This document shows positions 58,011 through 64,000 of a DNA stretch of 64,000 bases, piece by piece. The stretch's first letter is position 1. The number at the start of each line of letters is the position of its first letter. The position numbers and the translations under genes are program-made. The notes under the pieces are model-generated. The model saw only the letters and a list, made by a program, of their open reading frames with translations. It was not told where the DNA came from and searched no databases. This DNA is from Streptomyces globisporus (GTDB taxonomy: Bacteria > Actinomycetota > Actinomycetes > Streptomycetales > Streptomycetaceae): the NCBI GenBank assembly GCA_014649555.1, contig BMTG01000004.1, positions 248,001 through 312,000 of the forward strand, in the 5' to 3' direction.

Positions 58011-58622
58011 ATGGAAAGCAGTGGCACCACGCGCCGCCAGGCCACCCGGCAGAAGCTCTACGAGGCGGCGGTGACGCTCATCGCCGAGAAGGGCTTCTCG
58101 GCGACCACGGTCGACGAGATCGCCGAGCGGGCCGGGGTCGCCAAGGGCACGGTCTATTACAACTTCAAGAGCAAGACCGAGCTGTTCGAGGAGCTGCTCC
58201 GGCACGGCGTGGGGCTGCTCACCGCCTCGCTGCGGGCCGCCGCCGAGGAGTCCGAGGAGCGGGGAGGCACCCGGGTCGAGGCGCTGGACGCGATGATCCG
58301 GGCCGGGCTCGCCTTCATCGACCGCTACCCGGCCTTCACCCAGCTGTACGTGGCCGAGCTCTGGCGCACCAACCGCGCCTGGCAGTCCACGCTGCTGGTG
58401 GTGCGTCAGGAGGCCGTGGCGGTCGTCGAGGGTGTCCTGCGCGACGCGGTGCGCAGCGGTGAGCTGAGCGAGGAGATCGACATCCCGCTGACGGCGGCCG
58501 CGCTCGTCGGGATGGTGCTGGTGGCGGCGCTGGACTGGCAGGCGTTCCAGCCGGAGCGCTCGATCGACGAGGTCCACTCGGCGCTGTCCCTGCTGCTGCA
58601 CGGGCGGGTCAGCGGGCACTGA
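58011..58622 (+). CDS. TetR-family transcriptional regulator
   Basis: A 203-aa TetR repressor. The HTH is ATTVDEIAERAGVAKGTVYY followed by NFKSKTELFEELL. The C-terminal ligand domain (about 70-195) is helical (AFIDRYPAFTQLYVAEL). ATG 58011 has GGAAGA upstream; an in-frame GTG at 57954 overlapping the yhgE stop is also possible. As the last gene of the ABC-YhgE operon it is the obvious candidate to bind the palindrome at 55016-55041 and repress its own operon. Confidence 0.92.
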   Translation: MESSGTTRRQATRQKLYEAAVTLIAEKGFSATTVDEIAERAGVAKGTVYYNFKSKTELFEELLRHGVGLLTASLRAAAEESEERGGTRVEALDAMIRAGLAFIDRYPAFTQLYVAELWRTNRAWQSTLLVVRQEAVAVVEGVLRDAVRSGELSEEIDIPLTAAALVGMVLVAALDWQAFQPERSIDEVHSALSLLLHGRVSGH

Positions 58623-58654
58623 GGCCGCACGCCCGGGAAGGCGCCGGGAAAGCC

Positions 58655-58712
58655 GAAGACGCCGGCCGATGAGGTTCGCATCCCCCGCGAACATCATCGG
58701 ACCGGCGTCTTC
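58655..58712 (+). terminator. Terminator after the TetR gene
   Basis: GAAGACGCCGG (58655-58665) pairs with CCGGCGTCTTC (58702-58712), and the inner CGATG/CATCG extend the stem (interrupted), with a ~23-nt loop. It lies 33 nt after the stop codon. Confidence 0.8.
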
Positions 58713-58972
58713 CGTGCGTCCGGAAACCCGTTCCCCGTGACCCCGTATGTCCCCCGTGGCCCCCGGGCTCCGTCGCGCACCCCCGTTGCGTCGGGGGAAC
58801 CGCACCGTTCCGCCGCCCCGTGCCGGCGGTCCTGGCGCAGCGCCCCTTCCGTGGTCATCACTCTGCCGTCCCCGCAGGTCGGGGCCTATCCGCGCAGGTA
58901 CTCATCTGTGCGCCTAGGTACGGATACTCAGAGCTGCGCCCGCGACCTCACCCGGCTCCGGCGGGGGGTCGT
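58713..58972. other. Non-coding region before the DUF4126 gene
   Basis: No gene is evident. AGGTACTCA at 58896-58904 and AGGTAcggaTACTCA at 58916-58930 form an imperfect direct repeat about 20 bp apart, a possible regulator site. Confidence 0.35.
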
Positions 58973-58978
58973 TACGAT
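58973..58978 (+). promoter_or_regulatory. -10 box suggesting leaderless DUF4126 mRNA
   Basis: TACGAT ends 7 nt before the GTG start at 58986 and no Shine-Dalgarno sequence is present. Confidence 0.45.
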
Positions 58979-58985
58979 CGCCTGC

Positions 58986-59603
58986 GTGTCTGTCATCCCT
59001 CTCGTGTTCACCAGCGGCTGGGCGAGCGGGATCAACGCGTACGCGGTGGTCCTGCTGCTCGGCCTGTTCGGCGCGACCGGCGTCTCCGACGAGGTGCCCG
59101 CCGCCCTCCAGCGCACCGACGTCCTGATCGTGGCCGGTGTGCTGTTCCTCTGCGAGGCGATCGCGGACAAGATCCCCTACGTGGACTCGGTCTGGGACAC
59201 CGCGCACACCGTGATCCGGCCGGTGGCCGGGGCAGTGGTGGCCGCGCTGCTGGCCGGGGAGAACGGCTCGCTGCCGGAGCTGGCGGCCGGGGCGATCGGC
59301 GGGTCCACGGCGCTGCTGAGCCATCTGGTGAAGGCCGGCACGCGGATGGCCGTCAACACCTCCCCGGAGCCCTTCAGCAACGTCGGGATGAGCATCGCCG
59401 AGGACCTCGGGGTCGCGGGGGTCATCACCTTCGCCCTGTTCAATCCCGTGGCGGCCGCCGTGATCGCGGCCGTCCTGCTGGTGCTCGGGATCGTCACCGT
59501 GCTCTTCCTCGCCTCGCGGATCCGCCGCTTCCTGCGCCGCCGGGCCGAGCGCCGCGAGGAGAAACGCCTGGCCGGAACGGGTGGGCACTGGCCTCCTGGC
59601 TGA
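58986..59603 (+). CDS. DUF4126 membrane protein
   Basis: A 205-aa protein with six hydrophobic segments. The N-terminal IPLVFTSGWASGINAYAVVLLLG, and EAIADKIPYVDSVWDTAHTVIRP in the middle, are typical of DUF4126; the internal repeat of glycine-rich helices (AAGAIGGSTALLSHLVKAGT) is also seen. The tail is strongly basic (RIRRFLRRRAERREEKR). Function unknown. Start is GTG 58986 (VSVIPLVFTSGW). Confidence 0.85.
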   Translation: MSVIPLVFTSGWASGINAYAVVLLLGLFGATGVSDEVPAALQRTDVLIVAGVLFLCEAIADKIPYVDSVWDTAHTVIRPVAGAVVAALLAGENGSLPELAAGAIGGSTALLSHLVKAGTRMAVNTSPEPFSNVGMSIAEDLGVAGVITFALFNPVAAAVIAAVLLVLGIVTVLFLASRIRRFLRRRAERREEKRLAGTGGHWPPG

Positions 59604-59621
59604 GTTGTCGGTGCCGGTCGA

Positions 59622-59627
59622 TAAAGT
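59622..59627 (+). promoter_or_regulatory. -10 box suggesting leaderless FAD-oxidoreductase mRNA
   Basis: TAAAGT ends 7 nt before ATG 59635, and the bases between contain no Shine-Dalgarno sequence. A good -35 at the standard distance is not apparent. Confidence 0.45.
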
Positions 59628-59634
59628 CACCGGC

Positions 59635-61149
59635 ATGGCACGAATTGCGGTGATCGGCGCCGGGACGGGCGCGATGGCGGCGGCCGCCCGGCTGGCCGTG
59701 GCGGGCGAGAAGGTGACGGTCTACGAGCGGTCCGCGAGCTACGGCGGCTCGGTCGGCCGCCATGAGCACGAGGGCTTCGTCTTCGACACCGGGCCCGGGC
59801 TGCTGCACCTGCCCGCCGTTCAGCGGGACCTCTTCGTGAAGACCGGCAAGGAGTCGCTGGAGCAGTCCGTGACGCTGACCCAGGTCGATCCGGCGAGCCG
59901 CCATCTCTTCGCGGACGGCACCGCGGTGTCCCTGCCGAACGCCTCCCGGGCCGGGGTGGCTGCCGCCCTGGACGGGGCGCTGGGCGCGGGTTCCGGGGCG
60001 CGCTGGAGCGACTTCATGGACCGGGCCCGGGACGCCTGGGACCGCTCACGGCGGCCGCTCCTGGAGGAGCCGCTGCGCGCGGATCACCAGGTGCTGGGGC
60101 GCGATCCGTATCCGGCGGTGCGGCAGCGGCGGCTGCTGCGCCCGGCCCGGCAGGCGGCCACGGTCGCGGAGATCGGCGCGTGGGAGCTGGCGGACGCGAG
60201 GCTCGCGGCCCTGCTCGACGGGTATGCGCTCGCCCACGGCCTCGACCCGCGCACCGCCCCCGCGAGCGCCGCGCTGGTGCCGTACATGGAGCAGACCTTC
60301 GGCAGCTGGTACGTGATGGGCGGGATGCGGGAGCTGGCACGGGCGGTGTACGAGCGGTGCGTGGCCCGCCGGGTGGAGTTCGTCTTCGGGGCCGAGGTGG
60401 TCCGGGTCGTCGAGAAGGACGGCCGGGCGGCGGGCGTGGAGTTGGCGGGCGGCGAGGTGGCCGAGGCCGACCGGGTGGTGCTCGGGGTCCGGCCGCGTCC
60501 GGGTCTGGTGCCGGGTCAGCAGGTGTGGGGCGCGGGCGATGTCCCGGTCCGGGCGGGCTCGGGCGCGGGCGCGGCGGGCCGGTTCACGGTGCTGCTGTCG
60601 CTGCGCGGGGCCCGGGAAGCGGACGCGGTGCACCGGACCGTGGTGCACAGTGCGGAGGGGGCGGCGGAGCAGGAGGCGGTGTTCGCGGGCCGGGTCGCCG
60701 GCCACCCCACGGTGACGGTGCTGCGCCCCGACGATCCGGCGACCCGGCCGGACGCGGAGCACGAGGCGGTGACGCTCACGGCGACGGTGGCTCCGCAAGG
60801 TCCCGTCGACTGGCGGGACGCGGAGGTGCGACAGCGGTTCGCGGACGTCCTCGTGGAACGGGCGGGCGCGGCCGTTCCACGGCTGCGGGAGCGGATCCTG
60901 CACACGGAGATCCGTACGCCGGCGGAGACCGAGGCGGAGACGGGGGCCGAGGGCGGTGCGGTGCCGCCGCCCGCGCTGGCCGGGGTGGACGGCGCGTATC
61001 TGCACCCGGGCAATCGCACCCGGCTGCCGGGGCTGTATCTCGTGGGCGGCTGGGCGCATCCGGGCGGCGGTCTCGCGCACGCCGGGATGTCGGGAACGCT
61101 GGTGGCCGGACTCGTGGTGGAGGGCGACGACTTCCGCGGCTCCCGCTGA
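59635..61149 (+). CDS. FAD-dependent amine oxidase/phytoene desaturase-like oxidoreductase
   Basis: A 504-aa flavoprotein. The N-terminal dinucleotide-binding motif IAVIGAGTGAMAAAARLAVAG ends with the acidic VTVYERSASYGGSVG. The middle FGSWYVMGGMRELARAVYERC is typical of CrtI-like desaturases and amine oxidases, and the C-terminal GLYLVGGWAHPGGGLAHAGMSG binds FAD. The size fits the phytoene desaturase-like group, but no carotenoid genes are nearby, so the substrate is unknown. ATG 59635 lies 31 nt after the DUF4126 stop. Confidence 0.88.
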   Translation: MARIAVIGAGTGAMAAAARLAVAGEKVTVYERSASYGGSVGRHEHEGFVFDTGPGLLHLPAVQRDLFVKTGKESLEQSVTLTQVDPASRHLFADGTAVSLPNASRAGVAAALDGALGAGSGARWSDFMDRARDAWDRSRRPLLEEPLRADHQVLGRDPYPAVRQRRLLRPARQAATVAEIGAWELADARLAALLDGYALAHGLDPRTAPASAALVPYMEQTFGSWYVMGGMRELARAVYERCVARRVEFVFGAEVVRVVEKDGRAAGVELAGGEVAEADRVVLGVRPRPGLVPGQQVWGAGDVPVRAGSGAGAAGRFTVLLSLRGAREADAVHRTVVHSAEGAAEQEAVFAGRVAGHPTVTVLRPDDPATRPDAEHEAVTLTATVAPQGPVDWRDAEVRQRFADVLVERAGAAVPRLRERILHTEIRTPAETEAETGAEGGAVPPPALAGVDGAYLHPGNRTRLPGLYLVGGWAHPGGGLAHAGMSGTLVAGLVVEGDDFRGSR

Positions 61150-61194
61150 GGGGCCCGGCGCCGGGGCGCGGGCGCGGCCCCGGCAGCGGCACGC

Positions 61195-62142
61195 TCAGTA
61201 GCGGTACTGCTCGTTCTGGCCGGTGTCGTAGCCGTTGCCGTACGGGGCGGGGCCGGTGGGCTGCTCCGGTGGCATCGGGGGGTACTGCTCGGCGTCGCGC
61301 TGCTGCGGGACCCAGACGCCGCCGGGCGGGGTGTCCGTGGCGTACGCCCCCGTGCCGTAGGTGTCGGCGCCGTAGCTCTGGGCGTAGGGGTCGGCGTAGC
61401 TCTGCTGCCCGCCCTGGCTGTCGTAGCCGTCGCCGTCGCCGTTGCCCTTGCCGTAGGCGTCGTAGCCGTAGGAGGGGGCCTGGTTGGTGGTGCCGATGTA
61501 CGGGTCGGAGTAGGCGGCGTAGCTCTGCTCGCCGGTGCCGTAGTCGTACGTTCCGGCGTAGGGGTCCTCGGCCTGCTGCTGGCCGTAGCCGGTGTACGGG
61601 TCGTACGCGGCGTACTGCGGCTGGGCCGAGGGGTCGGCGTCGTGGCCCTGGTCCTGGTGGGTGTGGCCGTTCGTGTCGTAGCCGGTGTCCCCGTACACGC
61701 CGTACTGGCCGGTGTCGTCGGGGAGCGGCTCCGTTGCGTAGACGGACGGTGCGGGCGGGACGGCCGGGGGCCGGTCGTACCCGGCGGGGGCGTCCGGCTC
61801 CGCGACCTCCAGGTCCGAGACCTGCAGCGTGGGTTCCTTCACCGCCGCGCCCTCGCCGCCGCTCCTGCGCCGGCGGCTCTCCCCCGGGCTGCCGCCTATG
61901 GCCCAGCCGGTGGAGAAGCCTCGCCGGAAGGACAGCGTCACGAAGGTCTGGCCGGTGGCGAAGGCCAGCGTCCCGACGACGATGACCGGGACGGAGGCCA
62001 GCAGCACCCCGACCACCACACCGAGGAAGCCGCCGAAGGCGAGCAGCCGCCAGCGCAGTCGTGCCTTGTACTGCAGCAGCACCTCGCCGAGCAGCCACAG
62101 TGCCACCAGACCGAATGCGATGTAGAGGACCGTCCAGCCCAC
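61195..62142 (-). CDS. Membrane protein with long Tyr/Gly/Gln-rich tail
   Basis: A 315-aa protein. Two helices (about 3-22 and 33-62) are followed by a basic patch (SRRRRSGG) and ~200 residues of low-complexity sequence with about 28 Tyr in Gly/Asp/Gln/Pro contexts (for example YAAYDPYTGYGQQQ). The tail should be disordered and cytoplasmic or extracellular depending on topology. Function unknown. It lies 49 nt downstream of metF on the same strand, but separate roles are likely. Confidence 0.82.
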   Translation of the reverse strand: MGWTVLYIAFGLVALWLLGEVLLQYKARLRWRLLAFGGFLGVVVGVLLASVPVIVVGTLAFATGQTFVTLSFRRGFSTGWAIGGSPGESRRRRSGGEGAAVKEPTLQVSDLEVAEPDAPAGYDRPPAVPPAPSVYATEPLPDDTGQYGVYGDTGYDTNGHTHQDQGHDADPSAQPQYAAYDPYTGYGQQQAEDPYAGTYDYGTGEQSYAAYSDPYIGTTNQAPSYGYDAYGKGNGDGDGYDSQGGQQSYADPYAQSYGADTYGTGAYATDTPPGGVWVPQQRDAEQYPPMPPEQPTGPAPYGNGYDTGQNEQYRY

Positions 62143-62191
62143 GCCCGCCCCCTCCTTCGGCCGTCACCGCTTCGGGGGCGGGTACGACCGG

Positions 62192-63109
62192 TCACGACTG
62201 CTTGTGCAGTCCGAGTTTCTCGTAGATTTCGAGCGTAGCCGTCGAGTTGTTGAGCGTGATGAAGTGCAGCCCGGGCACACCCTCGGACAGCAGCTTCGCG
62301 CAGAACTCCGTTGCGAACTCGATGCCAATGGAGCGTACAGCGGCTGGATCGTCCTTGGCTGCGAGGATGCGCTCTTTCAACGACGCGGGCACGGTCGCGT
62401 TGCTGAGCTGGGAGAACTTTTCCAGTTGCTTCACGCTGGTGAGGGGCATCACCTCGGGGATCACCGGCGTTTCGCAACCCGCAGCGACCACGCGGTCACG
62501 CATCCGGAGATAGTCCTCCGGGCGGAAGAACATCTGGGTGATCGCGTAATCCGCGCCCGCCCGGCACTTGTCGACGAAATGACCGATGTCCGTCTCCCAG
62601 TCGGTGGACCGGGGGTGCATTTCGGGAAATGCCGCGACGCCGACGCAGAAGTCGCCCGATTCCTTGATGAGGCGGACGAGGTCGGCGGCGTACTTCACCC
62701 CCTGCGGGTGCTCCACCCACTCGCCCATCGGGTCGCCCGGCGGGTCGCCGCGGACGGCGAGGATGTTCCTGATGCCCGCGTCGGCGTACTGCCCGACCAT
62801 GTTGCGCAGCTCGGCGATCGAGTGGTTGACCGCGGTGAGGTGGGCGACCGGGGTGAGCGTGGAGTCCGCCGCGATCTCCTGGGTGGCCTTGACCGTCCCG
62901 GCACGGGTGGAGCCCCCGGCGCCGTACGTCACGGAGACGAAGCTCGGCCGGACCGCCTCGACCCGGCGCAGCGCGTTCCAGAGGTTGCGCTCACCTTTTT
63001 CCGTCTTGGGAGCCCAGAACTCGAAGGAGTACGACGTTTTGCCGGTCGCCAGGAGGTCGCGCACGGTGCGCGCGTGATCCGTCCTGGTCGAAGGTGTTCC
63101 GAGGGCCAT
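62192..63109 (-). CDS. metF: 5,10-Methylenetetrahydrofolate reductase
   Basis: A 305-aa FAD-dependent enzyme reducing methylene-THF to methyl-THF for methionine synthesis. The beta/alpha barrel shows [19 protein letters not shown] with the catalytic Glu at the N-terminus, [31 protein letters not shown] and [18 protein letters not shown], all diagnostic. ATG 63109 ([10 protein letters not shown]) has no Shine-Dalgarno sequence; see the promoter immediately upstream. In the gap toward thiE there is a TTGTCCACC, close to a DnaA box. Confidence 0.96.
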   Translation of the reverse strand: MALGTPSTRTDHARTVRDLLATGKTSYSFEFWAPKTEKGERNLWNALRRVEAVRPSFVSVTYGAGGSTRAGTVKATQEIAADSTLTPVAHLTAVNHSIAELRNMVGQYADAGIRNILAVRGDPPGDPMGEWVEHPQGVKYAADLVRLIKESGDFCVGVAAFPEMHPRSTDWETDIGHFVDKCRAGADYAITQMFFRPEDYLRMRDRVVAAGCETPVIPEVMPLTSVKQLEKFSQLSNATVPASLKERILAAKDDPAAVRSIGIEFATEFCAKLLSEGVPGLHFITLNNSTATLEIYEKLGLHKQS

Positions 63110-63115
63110 AAGGGG

Positions 63116-63145
63116 AGGTTAACCAGGGGGTGGACACTCACCCAA
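63116..63145 (-). promoter_or_regulatory. metF promoter, probably leaderless
   Basis: Minus-strand -35 TTGGGT (63140-63145) and -10 TAACCT (63116-63121) with an 18-nt spacer. The -10 box ends 6 nt before the ATG. No riboswitch or regulator box was recognised in the metF-thiE gap. Confidence 0.5.
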
Positions 63146-63245
63146 CCAGAGCGGGAAACTTTGCATGGAATTGTCGGACTGTTGTCCACCCCTCGGACAT
63201 TCCTCGCACTCCGGCCCGGGACGTCCGCCGCCCGTCGTCCGGAGT

Positions 63246-63896
63246 TCAGAGCGTGTGCGCCCGGACGCGGCGGGCCAGCTCGGCGGTGGCGGCGGCCGGG
63301 TCGTCAGCCTCGGTGATGGCCCGGACGACGACGACCCGGCGGGCCCCGGCGTCCAGCACCTGGTCCAGATTGCCCGCGTCGATCCCGCCGATCGCGAACC
63401 AGGGGCGCTGCCCGCCGAGCGAGGCGGCGTAGCGCACGAGGTCGAGGCCGGGGGCGTGGCGGCCGGGCTTGGTGGGGGTGGGCCAGCAGGGGCCGGTGCA
63501 GAAGTAGTCCACGCCGTCCTGGGCGACGGCGGCGTCGACCTCGGCCTCGGCGTGCGTGGAGCGGCCGATCAGCCGGTCGGCGCCGATGATGGCGCGGGCG
63601 GCCGGGACGGGCAGGTCGCCCTGGCCGAGGTGCAGGACGTCGGCGCCGATGGCGTGGGCGACGTCGGCGCGGTCGTTGACGGCGAGGAGCTTGCCGTGCC
63701 GGCGGCAGGTGTCGGCGAAGACCGCGAGGTGTTCCAGCTCCTCGGCGGCCTCCATGCCCTTGTCCCGGAGCTGGACGATGTCGACGCCGGAGGTGAGCAC
63801 GGCGTCGAGGAAGGCGGGGAGGTCACCCTGCCGCTTGCGGGCGTCCGTGCACAGGTAGAGCCGGGCGTCGGACAGCTGCTCGCGAGGCGTGGACAT
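63246..63896 (-). CDS. thiE: Thiamine-phosphate synthase
   Basis: A 216-aa TIM-barrel enzyme joining HMP-pyrophosphate and thiazole phosphate to thiamine phosphate. Motifs: [38 protein letters not shown] with the Mg-binding Asp, [26 protein letters not shown] and [12 protein letters not shown]. Start is ATG 63896 ([12 protein letters not shown]). No TPP (THI) element is recognisable in the ~100 bases upstream within the window. Confidence 0.96.
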   Translation of the reverse strand: MSTPREQLSDARLYLCTDARKRQGDLPAFLDAVLTSGVDIVQLRDKGMEAAEELEHLAVFADTCRRHGKLLAVNDRADVAHAIGADVLHLGQGDLPVPAARAIIGADRLIGRSTHAEAEVDAAVAQDGVDYFCTGPCWPTPTKPGRHAPGLDLVRYAASLGGQRPWFAIGGIDAGNLDQVLDAGARRVVVVRAITEADDPAAATAELARRVRAHTL

Positions 63897-63905
63897 GGTG
63901 GGAAC

Positions 63906-63947
63906 CCCCCGTGGTCGTCACGGCGGAGTGGACTCCCCCGTGGTCGT
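63906..63947. repeat. 13-bp direct repeat upstream of thiE
   Basis: CCCCCGTGGTCGT occurs at 63906-63918 and again at 63935-63947, 29 bp apart, just before the thiE start codon. It may be an operator pair or promoter duplication. Confidence 0.6.
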
Positions 63948-63950
63948 GCG

Positions 63951-63983
63951 GGTGCACGGGCCGTGTCGGACGGCCCGTGCACC
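63951..63983. terminator. 14-bp perfect hairpin upstream of thiE
   Basis: GGTGCACGGGCCGT (63951-63964) pairs with ACGGCCCGTGCACC (63970-63983), loop GTCGG. It probably terminates a gene beyond the window edge or is a leader element of thiE. Confidence 0.65.
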
Positions 63984-64000
63984 GCTTCCTGTCGTTTCGG

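Noticed and set aside
63897-64000. TPP riboswitch ahead of thiE
   Set aside because: The conserved THI-element segments are not present in the available bases; it could still lie beyond the window.

Overview
This 64-kb window is chromosomal core DNA of a Streptomyces (or very close relative). The evidence is very high GC with strong third-position bias, frequent GTG starts, a complete actinobacterial division and cell-wall (dcw) cluster ending in sepF, ylmG and divIVA, and an ileS gene led by a translational-type T-box. From memory, the gene order (hisC-hisD ... dnaE ... lspA ... ileS ... divIVA-ftsZ-mur genes ... metF ... thiE) matches the corresponding core segment of the S. coelicolor chromosome. 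The exact species cannot be told from the window. No tRNA, rRNA, IS element, prophage or CRISPR array is visible.

Layout. 1-1.9 kb: histidine genes hisC (cut by the window edge) and hisD on the minus strand. 2.1-6.3 kb: plus-strand genes for a beta-helix/two-membrane-segment protein that carries a TTA codon, a helical-repeat-like protein, a lone Lon N-domain protein and a YbaK-type deacylase. 6.4-10.6 kb (minus): a membrane protein, an ABC-2 exporter pair and a NYN-domain protein. 10.8-21.5 kb: a 59-aa protein, dnaE, a DUF2252 kinase-like protein, membrane and DsbA-like genes, a dienelactone-hydrolase-like enzyme, an MscS channel and a cation/proton antiporter. 21.6-24.4 kb (minus): GNAT, RluA-family pseudouridine synthase, lspA and a TraR/DksA-like protein with a histone H1-like tail. 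24.7-28.1 kb: T-box and ileS.

28.5-46.5 kb is the minus-strand dcw cluster. In transcription order it reads rsmH, ftsL, ftsI, murE, murF, mraY, murD, ftsW, murG, ftsQ, ftsZ, ylmD, ylmE, sepF, ylmG, divIVA. Many junctions overlap by four bases (GTGA or ATGA), which implies translational coupling. mraZ and ftsA are absent. The products build lipid II, place and constrict the Z-ring, and (DivIVA) drive polar growth.

46.9-52.6 kb (plus): a beta-carbonic anhydrase, then a tightly coupled MoxR ATPase, DUF58 and transglutaminase (TgpA-like) operon. 52.8-54.9 kb (minus): DUF3040, a methyltransferase and a HEPN protein. 55.0-58.6 kb (plus): a three-gene operon of a degenerate ABC ATPase, a YhgE/Pip membrane protein and a TetR regulator, whose promoter is overlapped by a 26-bp palindrome. 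This looks like a self-contained autoregulated export or envelope module and is the best candidate for an under-described system here. 59-64 kb: DUF4126, an FAD oxidoreductase, a tyrosine-rich membrane protein, metF and thiE.

Several genes (carbonic anhydrase, DUF4126, FAD oxidoreductase, metF) have a TAnnnT -10 box 6-7 nt before the start codon and no Shine-Dalgarno sequence, which suggests leaderless transcripts.
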